64,000 bases of DNA. Source: Elephas maximus indicus. Lineage: Eukaryota; Chordata; Mammalia; Proboscidea; Elephantidae. A model generated the notes under the pieces. It did not search any database, was not told where the DNA came from, and was given only the letters and a program-made list of their open reading frames with translations. A program made the translations under genes and the position numbers. How positions within the stretch are numbered: position 1 is the stretch's first letter; every line of letters begins with the position of its first letter. Positions 24,180 to 34,357 of this stretch are shown here, one piece after another. Where the stretch lies: the NCBI RefSeq assembly GCF_024166365.1, contig NC_064837.1, positions 79,479,553 through 79,543,552 on the forward strand, read 5' to 3'.

Positions 24180-25290
24180 TTGGCCCCTTGGGTTCTCTCG
24201 GAACAGAGGTCCTCGCCCTCCCTGGTCTCCCCCTTGCGAATTGATGGTGTTTGATCTTATCTCCTGCTGGCTTTTGCCGTCTCAGACTAAGATATCACAG
24301 TATTTCGGGCTGTACTTTCCCAGGCCGCATCTTTGCAGAATGACTGGGGAAGCCGCCGGGCCCGGAAAGGCCCCGTCTCGCTTCTAACCTCCCATCGGAC
24401 CAGGCACTGTCCGCTCCGGGGCAGTTTCTGCGGGCTCGATCCCCTGGCCTGTGCCCCAAACGGAGCATTCCAGGGCAGGCACACCTTGACCCCTTCCTCG
24501 CTCACCCCCGCCGCCAAGATCTCGGCCGTGATGCCGTACCTGCCCTCGGAGTTCCGCCCCTTCCCTTCCTTTCCTTTTGTCCACGACGCACCTCCCACCC
24601 CCCGCCCACCCGCCCCGCGGTGCTCTGGCTCCAATGTGTGACACCTCCTTCCTCGCGTGCTCCCTCTCACCTTTCTGCCCTCCCGCCTCGCTGGGCTCCT
24701 TCTCCCCTCTACCCGTAGCGCCCATCCCCCGTGGTGCGCTCCCCCTCCCACAGTATGCCCCAATCTCCGCGGTGCGCCCTCTTCCATCTCCAAGGTGCGC
24801 ACCTCCCGGGAGTGCGCCTCGGACCACTGCAGCGCGAAGCCTCCCCCAAGACCCGGAGTTCGGCCTGACTCCCCAGCCCAGCTCTGCCAACGTCGGGTCT
24901 GTGCGCCCGCAGCCAAAATAAACTGCCCGAGAGCCGCTTCTTTCCCGGTCCGGGGAACTTTCGCCCGGACTGCTGGCTCCAGTCGCGGCAGGAAGCGGCT
25001 TTCTATGCCAGCACAATCCAACCTCATTGACTGGGCGGTGAAGGCAGATTTCAGGGAAATTCTATCCCAGCTAAGCCGAGTTCTGATTATCTACTCGAAT
25101 GGAATGCTCTTTGATGAGGGCATATCCATGCCTAGGCGAAGAACCACCTGCACGCTCGCAATTATCACATGACCGGCAACATTGCCCACCAGTCGTTAAA
25201 GCCGGTCCAGAAGGCCCTATGCGGAGACACAACTTTTTAAAAAATGTATCACTGGAAGGGAGTTGCGAGCGGATCATTTAAAAAAATCGC
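24180..25290. promoter_or_regulatory. CpG-rich block, candidate CpG island
   Basis: By eye, CpG is frequent here (for example 24350-24560, 24780-24850, 24930-25000) while the flanks are CpG-poor. Such a block is usually an unmethylated promoter. Long open frames on both strands (up to 246 codons, minus strand 24287-25027) are what high GC content gives by chance, and none shows a domain. No TATA box or clear first exon with a donor could be fixed, so the transcript and its direction are unknown. It could also be an orphan CpG island. Short G/C-rich repeats with 'ggtgcgc' recur at 24735-24805. Confidence 0.55.
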
Positions 25291-25567
25291 GGGCAGGAGT
25301 GCTCGTCTGAGGCTCCTGGCACAGCGCCAGGGCCACTAGGTGCTGGGAGAGGATGAATAACGAAAGAGTGCAGGAATGAACGAATTTATTATCTGTCTCT
25401 AAGGAAGTTGGAACCAATCCACCCAAGGAGATTTAGAGAGAGCATTTCTTTTTTTAATTCCGTTTCGACAAAAGTGGCTGCATAGGTAGGTATGTGTGAG
25501 GGTGAGGGGGACGAGAAGGAGAGGGTATAACCTAAAGCTAAAACAGTAAAGCCCTTCTGGTCCCTGG
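25291..25567. other. Unique sequence, no gene seen
   Basis: Holds a weak L2-like phrase near 25315-25385 and nothing else that I can identify. Confidence 0.4.
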
Positions 25568-25718
25568 GTGGAGCCCTGGTGGTGCAGTGGTTAAGAACAC
25601 GGCTGCTAACCTATCAAATCTATCAGCCGCTCCTTGGAAACCCTATGGGACAGTTCTACTCTGTCCTATAGGGTCTCTGTGAGTTGGAATCGACTGGGTG
25701 GCAACAGGTTTGGTTTTG
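25568..25718 (+). mobile_element. AfroSINE
   Basis: Head 'gagccctggtggtgcagtggttaag', body 'ctccttggaaaccctatgggacagttctac', end 'gttggaatcgactgggtggcaacaggtttggttttggtttgg'. The region between A and B boxes is partly disrupted ('ctaacctatcaaatctatcag'). Confidence 0.88.
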
Positions 25719-25719
25719 G

Positions 25720-25925
25720 TTTGGTCCCTGGGTGGTCAAAATGGTTTGCACTGGATTGGTGGTTCCGACCCACCAATAATATTGCCAAAAAAAGATCTGG
25801 CATTCCTGGTGATCTTGTTCGGTAAAGATTACAACCATGAAAACCCTATAAAGCAGTTTACTCTGTAGCACATGAAATCACCAAGGGTCTGAGTAGACTG
25901 AACGGTGATAGGTTTGGTTTTTTAA
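25720..25925 (+). mobile_element. AfroSINE, diverged subfamily, adjacent to the previous one
   Basis: Starts 'tccctgggtggtcaaaatggtttgcac', a head shared with the copy at 55083. It contains 'gtaaagattacaaccatgaaaacccta', 'cagtttactctgtagcacatg' and ends 'ggtgataggtttggtttttt'. Confidence 0.75.
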
Positions 25926-26215
25926 GTTTTGTTCGCTGCAGACCCAGCAGAAATGAAGAATCTCCTTTGGGTCTTTCTGTATTTTCCATAGTGAAAATTT
26001 ATAATAGCTTTCTAAACAAGACAAGCAATTTAGATACCCATATATAAGACAGAATGTATACAGAGTTATATTGAAATGATAATGATTTATCTGTGAGAAA
26101 CTGAGGCTTAAAATATAAACATTCAATTCATAAGAAACATTATTTTATGAACAATTTTCCAGTAAGTCTTTCCAGTAACACTTGGGGAAAAAAGGGAGGG
26201 ATTCCCACCATGAGG
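25926..26215. other. AT-rich sequence, no gene seen
   Basis: No repeat family or coding signal recognised. Confidence 0.4.
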
Positions 26216-26219
26216 TTCT

Positions 26220-26450
26220 CATTGGCCAAGAGCACTTTGAGGGCACAGGGTCTGTCTCTGGCCTCCCCATGTCCTGGGTGTATGCCTGGCACATCTGGAT
26301 TCATAAAAAAAATGTTTGTTGAATGACAGAATGAATGTGGACCTATGGATCTTAGAATTCATCTAATCGACCCTTTTGAATGTAAATACTGAAACACAGA
26401 AAGGTTAAGTGATTTGTCCAAGGGCATTCAAACAACTGGAACTATGACTT
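26220..26450. repeat. L2 tail followed by an antisense MIR piece
   Basis: An L2-type tail ('gtgtatgcctggcacatctgg...atgtttgttgaatgacagaatgaatg') lies at 26225-26335. A reverse MIR core ('actgaaacacagaaaggttaagtgatttgtccaaggg') lies at about 26385-26430. Confidence 0.65.
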
Positions 26451-26529
26451 TTTTTTTTTTTAACTACTAAAACCTGTTAAAGTCCTAAACAGCATAATAC
26501 CAGTATTTGTTTATATAGGCTGATTACAC

Positions 26530-26635
26530 AATTTATTGAAGGAGCCCTAGTGGCACAATTCTTAAGCACTTAGCTGCTAACCGAAAGTCAGTGGTTTGAA
26601 CCCATCAGCAGCTCCGTGGGCAAAAGACTTGGTGA
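26530..26635 (+). mobile_element. AfroSINE, left part (split by L1 C)
   Basis: Head 'aaggagccctagtggcacaattcttaag' and B-box region 'gtttgaacccatcagc' are followed by 'caaaagacttggtga', the target site of L1 C. The rest of the SINE is at 33975-34105. Confidence 0.9.
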
Positions 26636-26736
26636 GGAAGGCGGAGCCAAGATGGCGGACTAGGCAGACGCTACCTCGGATCCCTCTTACAACAAAGACA
26701 CGGAAAAACAAGTGAATCGATCACATACATAACAAT

Positions 26737-27447
26737 CTACGAACCCTGAACAACAAACACAGATTTAGAGACGGAGAATGAACTAATACAGGGAAGCAAC
26801 GATTGTTTCCAGAGCCTGGAGCCAGCGTACCAGTCAGGTACGGCACAAACACAGAGACCTGCTCCACCCCCCTGAACTAACCCCGGGAGGGGAACCAGCC
26901 GGTTCCACGGGCGGCGTGGGACGCAGCCGGTAGGAGAAGTCCCCGGGAGGCAGTGACTGGTCTTGGAGCAGAAAGAGCAGCATCCGAGCTGGGGAACCGT
27001 CCCGCAGGGATTTGGACTGGACGCAGGTACGCCATAAACACGGAGAGTTGCTCCACCCCCCTGAACTAACCCCAGGAAGGGGACCAGCCGGGTCGCACAG
27101 GCGGCGTGGGACGCAGCCGGTAGGAGAAGTCCCCGGGAGGCAGCGACTGGTATTGGAGCGGGGAGAACAGCATCCCAGCCGGGACACTCGGTCACGGCAC
27201 AAGCACGGGGACCTGCTCCACCCATCTGAACTAACCCCGGGAGGAGGCCCAACTGGTTCTCGGAGGCAGCACGGCCACGCGGCTGGAGGGACGAGAAGTC
27301 CCCGGGAGGCAGAGACTGATTTTGGAGTCGAGAGTGCACCGTCCCAGTAGGGGAGCCTTGACTCTGGGCGTGGGGCTGGAAGCGGAGGATCTGACCGTGA
27401 CTCCAGCGGGCCAGACCCCCCGGGGGCAATCTCCACACAGCCAGCAC
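26737..27447 (-). other. Antisense open frame across the L1 5'UTR monomers (ORF0-like)
   Basis: A 236-codon frame is open on the minus strand across all three monomers, and a second 224-codon frame overlaps it (26834-27508). The long frames partly reflect the tandem repeat: the protein contains repeats of 'SLPPGDFS' and 'VQ.GGAG'. The C-terminal residues '...SKSVFVVQGS' are also kept at the end of the shorter antisense frame in L1 B (13098-13301). Primate L1 has an unrelated antisense ORF0 in the 5'UTR. Whether this one is transcribed or translated cannot be told from sequence. Confidence 0.4.
26838..27360 (+). promoter_or_regulatory. L1 C 5'UTR tandem monomers (promoter array)
   Basis: Three GC-rich units start at 26838 ('gtacggcacaaacacag'), 27027 ('gtacgccataaacacgg') and 27191 ('gtcacggcacaagcacgg'), with periods of 189 and 164 bp. 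Each contains 'gctccaccc..ctgaactaacccc', 'gggaggcag.gactg' and related CpG-rich wording. Tandem promoter monomers are known in mouse L1 5'UTRs, and this array is built on the same principle but with a different sequence. Confidence 0.8.
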
Positions 27448-27646
27448 ACATAGGTGACGTGCCTGCGGGAATCTCAGATATAATAGTCATTCCAAACAAG
27501 ACAAGCAACTCTGGCTATATTCTGAGGTGCTACTCTCCTATCTCTCTGTTCCCTTCCCCACCCTCCCCAGGCGGCTTCATTAACATCTGAATAGCCTGAG
27601 CCAGAGAGAGAACTCTGATAGGGATCTGACTGCATTTTTTTTTTAG
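26838..27646 (+). other. Intron-like segment of the L1 5'UTR (absent from L1 B)
   Basis: The segment starts after CAG with GTACGG (donor-like). It ends 'ctgactgcatttttttttttag' followed by 'cggattttctgg', so it has a CTGAC branch-point-like site at 27626-27630, a poly-T tract and AG at 27645-27646. L1 B joins the flanking bases exactly (13198 to 13199). This is the structure expected if B came from a spliced transcript of a C-like element. Confidence 0.8.
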
Positions 27647-27677
27647 CGGATTTTCTGGAAAAACTAGTTTCCCAGTG

Positions 27678-28694
27678 ATGGTTCGGAGACAACAATCCAT
27701 ATCAAACCACTTAAAGAAGCAGACCGGGACAGCTTCTCCAACCCCCCAAACAAAAGAATCAAAACCTTTCCCAAATGAAGATACAATCTTGGAATTATCA
27801 GATACAGAATATAAAAAACTAATTTACAGAATGCTTAATGATATCACAAATGAAATTAGGATAACTGCAGAAAAAGCCAAGGAACACACTGATAAAACTG
27901 TTGAAGAACTCAAAAAGATTATTCAAGAACATACTGGAAAAATTAATAAGTTGCAAGAATCCATAGAGAGACAACATGTAGAAATCCAAAAGATTAACAA
28001 TAAAATAACAGAATTAGACAACACACTAGGAAGTCAGAGGAGCAGACTCGAGCAATTAGAATGCAGACTGGGACATCTGGAGGACCAGGGAATCAACACC
28101 AACATAGCTGAAAAAAAATCAGATAAAAGAATTTAAAAAAATGAAGAAACCCTAAGAATTATGTGGGACTCTATCAAGAAGGATAACCTGCGGGTGATTG
28201 GAGTCCCAGAACAGGGAGGGGGGACAGAAAACACAGAGAAAATAGTTGAAGAACTCCTGACAGAAAACTTCCCTGACATCATGAAAGACGAAAGGATAGC
28301 TATCCAAGATGCTCATCGAACCCCATTTAAGATTGATACAAAAAGAAAAACACCAAGACATATTATCATCAAACTCACCAAAACCAAAGATAAACAGAAA
28401 ATTTTAAAAGCAGCCAGGGAGAAAAGAAAGGTTTCCTTCAAGGGAGAATCAATAAGAATATGTTCTGACTACTCAGCAGAAACCATGCAGGCAAGAAGGG
28501 AATGGGACGACATATACAGAGCACTGAAGGAGAAAAACTGCCAGCCAAGGATCATATATCCAGCAAAACTCTCTCTGAAATATGAAGGTGAAATTAAGAT
28601 ATTTACAGACAAACACAAGTTTAGAGAATTTGCAAAAACCAAACCAAAGCTACAAGAAATACTAAAGGATATTGTTTGGTCAGAGAACCAATAA
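27678..28694 (+). pseudogene. L1 ORF1 (copy C), one nonsense codon
   Basis: It has the same 338-codon length and start (MVRRQQS) as ORF1 in copy B. A single A-to-T change turns the codon AAA (K) after 'DKRI' into TAA at 28134-28136, between coiled coil and RRM. The frame is open again to the normal stop at 28692-28694. The upstream piece (152 residues) contains the coiled coil; the downstream piece contains the RRM and C-terminal domain. The element therefore cannot make full-length ORF1p unless the stop is read through. Confidence 0.93.
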
Positions 28695-28889
28695 TATCAG
28701 ATATCAGCACAACACAAGGTCACAAAACAGAACGTCCTGATATCAACTCAAATAGGGAAATCACAAAAACAAACAAATTAAGATTAATTAAAAAAAAAAT
28801 ACACATAACAGGGAATCATGGAAGTCAATAGGTAAAAGATCACAATAATCAAAAAGAGGGACTAAATACAGGAGGCATTGAACTGCCAT

Positions 28890-29156
28890 ATGGAGAGTGA
28901 TACAAGGCGATATAGAACAATACAAGTTAGGTTTTTACTTAGAAAAATAGGGGTAAATAATAAGGTAACCACAAAAAGGTATAACAACTCTATAACTCAA
29001 GATAAAAACCAAGAAAAACGTAACGACTCAACTAACATAAAGTCAAGCACTATGAAAATGAGGATCTCACAATTTACTAAGAAAAACGCCTCAGCACAAA
29101 AAAGTATGTGGAAAAATGAAATTGTCAACAACACACATAAAAAGGCATCAAAATGA
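28890..29156 (+). other. Small open frame in the L1 C inter-ORF spacer
   Basis: From the ATG at 28890 (MESDTRRYRT) the frame is open for 88 codons and stops with TGA at 29154-29156, which overlaps the ORF2 start as ATGA. The overlap could allow termination-reinitiation for ORF2 translation. The frame is not kept in L1 B, which has an insertion near 14510 that closes it, so it may be chance. Confidence 0.3.
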
Positions 29157-32100
29157 CAGCACTAAAAACTTATTTATCTATAATTACCCTGAATGTAAAT
29201 GGACTAAATGCACCAATAAAGAAACAGAGAGTCACAGACTGGATAAAGAAACACGATCCATCTATATGCTGCCTACAAGAGACACACCTTAGACTTAGAG
29301 ACACAAACAAACTAAAACTCAAAGGATGGAAAAAAGTATATCAAGCAAACAATAAGCAAAAAAGAAGAGGAGTAGCAATATTAATTTCTGACAAAATAGA
29401 CTTTAGACTTAAATCCACCACAAAGGATAAAGAAGGACACTATATAATGATAAAAGGGACAATTGATCAGGAAGACATAACCATATTAAATATTTATGCA
29501 CCCAATGACAGGGCTGAAAGATACATAAATCAAATTTTAACAGAATTGAAAAGCGAGATAGATACCTCCACAATTATAGTAGGAGACTTCAACACACCAC
29601 TTTCGGAGAAGGACAGGACATCCAGTAGGAAGCTCAACAGAGACACGGAAGATCTAATTACAACAATCAACCAACTTGACCTCATTGACTTATACAGAAC
29701 TCTCCACCCAACTGCTGCAAAGTATACTTTTTTTTCTAGCGCACATGGAACATTCTCTAGAATAGACCACATATTAGGTCATAAAACAAACCTTTGCAGA
29801 GTCCAAAACATCGAAATATTACAAAGCATCTTCTCAGACCACAAGGCAATAAAACTAGAGATCAATAACAGAAAAACTAGGGAAAAGAAATCAAATACTT
29901 GGAAACTGAACAATACCCTCCTGAAAAAAGACTGGGTTATAGAAGACATCAAGGAGGGAATAAGGAAATTCATAGAAAGCAACGAGAATGAAAATACTTC
30001 CTATCAAAACCTCTGGGACACAGCAAAAGCAGTGCTCAGAGGCCAATTTATATCGATAAATGCACACATACAAAAAGAAGAAAGAGCCAAAATCAGAGAA
30101 CTGTCCCGACAAGTTGAACAAATAGAAAGTGAGCAACAAAAGAACCCATCAGGCACCAGAAGAAAACAAATAATAAAAATTAGAGCTGAACTGAATGAAT
30201 TAGAGAACAGAAAAACAATTGAAAGAATTAACAAAGCCAAAAGCTGGTTCTTTGAAAAAATTAACAAAATTGATAAACCATTGGCTAGACTGACTAAAGA
30301 AATACAGGAAATGAAACAAATAACCCGAATAAGAAATGAGAAGAACCACATCACAACAGAACCAAATGAAATTAAAAGAATCATTTCAGATTATTATGAA
30401 AAATTGTACTCTAACAAATTTGAAAACCTAGAAGAAATGGATGAATTCCTGGAAAAACACTACCTACCTAAACTAACACATTCAGAAGTAGAACAACTAA
30501 ATAGACCCATACCAAAAAAAGAGATGGAAACGGTAATCAAAAAACTCCCAACAAAAAAAAGCCCTGGCCCGGACGGCTTCAGTGCAGAGTTCTACCAAAC
30601 TTTCAGAGAAGAGTTAACACCACTACTACTAAAGGTATTCCAAAGCATAGAAAATGACGGAATACTACCCAACTCATTCTATGAAGCCACCATCTCCCTG
30701 ATACCAAAACCAGGTAAAGACATTACAAAAAAAGAAAATTATAGACCTATATCCCTCATGAACATTGATGCAAAAATCCTCAACAAAATTCTAGCCAATA
30801 GAATCCAACAACACATCAAAAAAATAATTCACCCTGATCAAGTGGGATTTATTCCAGGTATGCAAGGCTGGTTTAATATCAGAAAAACCATTAATGTAAT
30901 CCATCACATAAATAAAACAAAAGACAAAAACCACATGATCTTATCAATTGATGCAGAAAAGGCATTTGACAAAGTCCAACACCCATTCATGATAAAAACT
31001 CTTACCAAAATAGGAATTGAAGGAAAATTCCTCAACATAATAAAGGCCATCTATGCAAAGCCAACAGCCAATATCACTCTAAATGGAGAGAACCTGAAAG
31101 CATTTCCCTTGAGAACGGGAACCAGACAAGGATGCCCTTTATCACCGCTCGTATTCAACATCGTGTTGGAAGTCTTAGCCAGGGCAATTAGGCTAGACAA
31201 AGAAATAAAAGGTATCTGGATTGGCAAGGAGGAAGTAAAGTTATCACTATTTGCAGATGACATGATTATATACACAGAAAACCTTAAGGAATCCTCCAGA
31301 AAACTACTGAAACTAATAGAAGAGTTTGGCAGAGTCTCAGGTTATAAAATAAACATACAAAAATCACTTGGATTCCTCTACATCAACAAAAAGAACACCG
31401 AAGAGGAAATCACCAAATCAATACCATTCACAGTAGCCCCCAAGAAGATAAGTTACTCAGGAATAAATCTTACCAAGGATGTAAAAGACCTATACAAAGA
31501 AAACTACAAAGCTCTACTACAAGAAATTCAAAAGGACATACTTAAGTGGAAAAACATACCTTGCTCATGGATAGGAAGACTTAACATAGTAAAAATGTCT
31601 ATTCTACCAAAAGCCATCTATACATTTAACGCACTTCCGATCCAAATTCCAATGTCATATTTTAAGGGGATAGAGAAACAAATCACCAATTTCATATGGA
31701 AGGGAAAGAAGCCCCGGATAAGCAAAGCACTACTGAAAAAGAAGAAGAAAGTGGGAGGCCTCACCTTACCTGACTTCAGAACCTATTATACAGCCACAGT
31801 AGTCAAAACAGCCTGGTATTGGTACAACAACAGACACATAGACCAATGGAACAGAATTGAGAGCCCAGACATAGATCCATCCACGTATGAGCAGCTGATA
31901 TTTGACAAAGGACCAGTGTCAATTAACTGGGGAAAAGATAGCCTTTTTAACAAATGGTGCTGGCATAACTGGATATCCATTTGCAAAAAAATGAAACAGG
32001 ACCCATACCTCACACCATGCACAAAAACTAACTCCAAGTGGATCAAAGACCTAAACATAAAGACTAAAACCATAAAGATCATGGAAGAAAAAATTGGGAC

Positions 32101-32842
32101 AACCCTAGGAGCCCTAACACAAGGTATAAACAGAATACAAAACATTACCAAAAATGATGAAGAGAAACCCGATAACTGGGAGCTCCTAAAAATCAAACAC
32201 CTATGCTCATCTAAAGACTTCACCAAAAGAGTAAAAAGACCACCTACAGATTGGGAAAGAATTTTCAGCTATGACATCTCCAACCAGCGCCTGATCTCTA
32301 AAATCTACATGATTCTGTCAAAACTCAACCACAAAAAGACAAACAACCCAATCAAGAAGTGGGCAAAGGATATGAACACACACTTCACTAAAGAAGATAT
32401 TCAGGCAGCCAACAGATACATGAGAAAATGCTCTCGATCATTAGCCATTAGAGAAATGCAAATTAAAACTACGATGAGATTCCATCTCACACCAGCAAGG
32501 CTGGCATTAATCCAAAAAACACAAAATAATAAATGTTGGAGAGGCTGCGGAGAGATTGGAACTCTCATACACTGCTGGTGGGAATGTAAAATGGTACAAC
32601 CACTTTGGAAATCTATCTGGCGTTATCTTAAACAGTTAGAAATAGAACTACCATACAACCCAGAAATCCCACTCCTAGGAATATACCCTAGAGATACAAG
32701 AGCCTTCATACAAACAGATATATGCACACCCATGTTTATTGCAGCTCTGTTTACAATAGCAAAAAGCTGGAAGCAACCAAGGTGTCCATCAACGGATGAA
32801 TGGTTAAATAAATTGTGGTATATTCACACAATGGAATACTAG
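29153..32842 (+). CDS. L1 ORF2p, open reading frame (copy C)
   Basis: The 1229-residue frame encodes the L1 endonuclease/reverse transcriptase that nicks target DNA and copies L1 RNA by target-primed reverse transcription. The start MTALKTYLS is the first ATG of the ORF2 frame. The N-terminal AP-like endonuclease (about 1-240) keeps N14, E43 ('LQETHL'), the 'GDFNTPL' motif and the 'SDHKAIKLE' motif. The reverse transcriptase (about 450-780) has '[14 protein letters not shown]', 'GCPLSPL' and the catalytic 'FADD'. The C-terminal zinc knuckle 'CWRGCGE...HCWWEC' is near residue 1140. The stop TAG directly follows 'HTMEY', where older copies continue about 42 codons, so the protein is slightly short for the family (human ORF2p is 1275). 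No other lesion is visible. Confidence 0.95.
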   Translation: MTALKTYLSIITLNVNGLNAPIKKQRVTDWIKKHDPSICCLQETHLRLRDTNKLKLKGWKKVYQANNKQKRRGVAILISDKIDFRLKSTTKDKEGHYIMIKGTIDQEDITILNIYAPNDRAERYINQILTELKSEIDTSTIIVGDFNTPLSEKDRTSSRKLNRDTEDLITTINQLDLIDLYRTLHPTAAKYTFFSSAHGTFSRIDHILGHKTNLCRVQNIEILQSIFSDHKAIKLEINNRKTREKKSNTWKLNNTLLKKDWVIEDIKEGIRKFIESNENENTSYQNLWDTAKAVLRGQFISINAHIQKEERAKIRELSRQVEQIESEQQKNPSGTRRKQIIKIRAELNELENRKTIERINKAKSWFFEKINKIDKPLARLTKEIQEMKQITRIRNEKNHITTEPNEIKRIISDYYEKLYSNKFENLEEMDEFLEKHYLPKLTHSEVEQLNRPIPKKEMETVIKKLPTKKSPGPDGFSAEFYQTFREELTPLLLKVFQSIENDGILPNSFYEATISLIPKPGKDITKKENYRPISLMNIDAKILNKILANRIQQHIKKIIHPDQVGFIPGMQGWFNIRKTINVIHHINKTKDKNHMILSIDAEKAFDKVQHPFMIKTLTKIGIEGKFLNIIKAIYAKPTANITLNGENLKAFPLRTGTRQGCPLSPLVFNIVLEVLARAIRLDKEIKGIWIGKEEVKLSLFADDMIIYTENLKESSRKLLKLIEEFGRVSGYKINIQKSLGFLYINKKNTEEEITKSIPFTVAPKKISYSGINLTKDVKDLYKENYKALLQEIQKDILKWKNIPCSWIGRLNIVKMSILPKAIYTFNALPIQIPMSYFKGIEKQITNFIWKGKKPRISKALLKKKKKVGGLTLPDFRTYYTATVVKTAWYWYNNRHIDQWNRIESPDIDPSTYEQLIFDKGPVSINWGKDSLFNKWCWHNWISICKKMKQDPYLTPCTKTNSKWIKDLNIKTKTIKIMEEKIGTTLGALTQGINRIQNITKNDEEKPDNWELLKIKHLCSSKDFTKRVKRPPTDWERIFSYDISNQRLISKIYMILSKLNHKKTNNPIKKWAKDMNTHFTKEDIQAANRYMRKCSRSLAIREMQIKTTMRFHLTPARLALIQKTQNNKCWRGCGEIGTLIHCWWECKMVQPLWKSIWRYLKQLEIELPYNPEIPLLGIYPRDTRAFIQTDICTPMFIAALFTIAKSWKQPRCPSTDEWLNKLWYIHTMEY

Positions 32843-33019
32843 GCATCGATAAAGAACAGTGACGAATCTGTGAAACATTTCATAACATGGAGGAACCTGG
32901 AAGGCATTATGCTGAGCGAAATTAGTCAGAGGCAAAAGGACAAATATTGTATAAGACCACTATTATAAGATCTTGAGAAATAGTAAACCTGAGAAGAACA
33001 CATACTTTTGTGGTTACGA

Positions 33020-33049
33020 GGGGGGGGAGGGAGGGAGGGTGGGAGAGGG
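33020..33049 (+). other. G-rich 3'UTR tract of L1 C (quadruplex-forming pattern)
   Basis: The tract contains a run of eight G followed by GGA/GGGA units and GGGT, giving at least four runs of three or more G within 30 bp. This fits the G-quadruplex pattern known from mammalian L1 3'UTRs. Confidence 0.8.
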
Positions 33050-33978
33050 TTTTTTATTGATTAATCAGTAGATAAGAACTGCTTTAGGTGAAGGGCAAGA
33101 CAACACTCAATACATGGAAGGTCAGCTCAATTGGACTGGACCAAAAGCAAAGAAGTTTCTGGGATAAAATGAATGCTTCAAAGCTCAGCGGAGCAAGCGC
33201 GGGGGTCTGGGGAACATGGTTTGCGGGAACTTCTAAGTCAATTGGCAAAATAATTCTATTATGAAATCATTCTGCATCCCACTTTGAAATGTGGCGTCTG
33301 GGGTCTTAAATGCTAACAAGCGGCCATCTAAGATGCAGCAATTGGTCTCAACCCACCTGGAGCAAAGGAAAATGAAGAACACCAAGGCCACGTGACATCT
33401 AAGAGCCCAAGAGACAGAAAGGGCCACATGAACCAGAGACCTACATCATCCTGAGACCAGAAGAACTAGTTGGTGCCCGGCCACAATCGATGACTGCCCT
33501 GACAGGGAGCACAGCAGAGGACCCCTGAGGGAGCAGGAGATCAGTGGGATGCAGACCCCAAATTCTCATAAAAAGACCATACTTAATGGTCTGACTGAGA
33601 CTGGAGGAATCCCGGCGGCCATGCTCCCCAGACCTTCTGTTGACACAGGACAGGAACCATCCCCGAAGACAACTCATCAGATATGAAAGGGACTGGTCAG
33701 CGGGTGAGAGAGAGACGCTGATGAAGAGTGAGCTAATTATATCAGGTGGACACTTGAGAGTGTGTTGGCAACTCTTGTCTGGAGGGGGGATGGGAGGATA
33801 GAGAGAGAGGGAAGCAGGCAAAATTGTCAAGAAAGGAGAGACTGAAAGGGCTGACTCAGAGGGGGAGAGTAATTGGGAGTAGGGAGTGAGATGTATGTAA
33901 ACTTATATGTGACAGACTGATTGGATTTGTAAACGTTCACTTGAAGCTTAATAAAAGTTATTAAAAAAAAAAAAAAAA

Positions 33979-34105
33979 GACTTGGTGACCTGCTTCCTTA
34001 AGATTACAACCTAGGAAACCCTATGGTGCAGTTCTGCTCCGTCATATAGGGTTACTATGAGCCAGAATCAACTCGACGGCATACAACAACAACAGTACAG
34101 TTTAT
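33979..34105 (+). mobile_element. AfroSINE, right part (split by L1 C)
   Basis: After the second target copy the SINE resumes: 'cctgcttccttaagattacaacctaggaaaccctatgg', 'ctatgagccagaatcaactcgacggcatacaacaacaacag'. The (CAA)n-like end is characteristic of the tail shared with RTE elements. Confidence 0.9.
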
Positions 34106-34153
34106 TGTCCAAATCAGGACACTTTTGAGGATGAAAGGGGGTATCTTAGTTAC

Positions 34154-34357
34154 TATTATGGATTGAATTGTGTCCCCACAAAATGTTGTCAGCTTGGCTA
34201 GGCCATGATTCCCAATATTATGTGATTGTCCACCGTTTTGTCATCTGATGTGATTTTCCTAAGTGATGTAAATCCTACTTCTGTGATGTTAATGAGGCAG
34301 GACTCGATCTACAAGATTAGGTTGTGTTTTAACCCACTCTCTTTTGCGATATAAAAG
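34154..34357 (+). mobile_element. MaLR/MST-like LTR, 5' part only
   Basis: Starts 'tattatggattgaattgtgtcccc' and follows the family of 8932-9444 for about 200 bp ('aggccatgattcccaatattatgtg', 'gttaatgaggcaggactc'). It then meets the 3' end of an inverted full copy. Confidence 0.75.

Larger units (their letters stand above)
26636..33978 (+). mobile_element. Young full-length L1 LINE (copy C)
   Basis: A perfect 14-bp target-site duplication ('aaaagacttggtga') is at 26622-26635 and 33975-33988. The element has a 5' end 'ggaaggcggagccaagatggcgg', a 1042-bp 5'UTR with three tandem GC-rich monomers, ORF1 (one nonsense codon), a 458-bp spacer, a fully open ORF2, a 3'UTR of about 1.1 kb with a G-rich tract and an AATAAA before the poly-A tail. 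High CpG content in the 5'UTR and the few differences from copy B indicate recent insertion. It landed inside an AfroSINE. Confidence 0.95.

Noticed and set aside
24287-25172. Long open frames on both strands (246, 210 and 171 codons)
   Set aside because: They overlap each other in several frames inside GC-rich DNA, show no domain or splice context, and are expected by chance.
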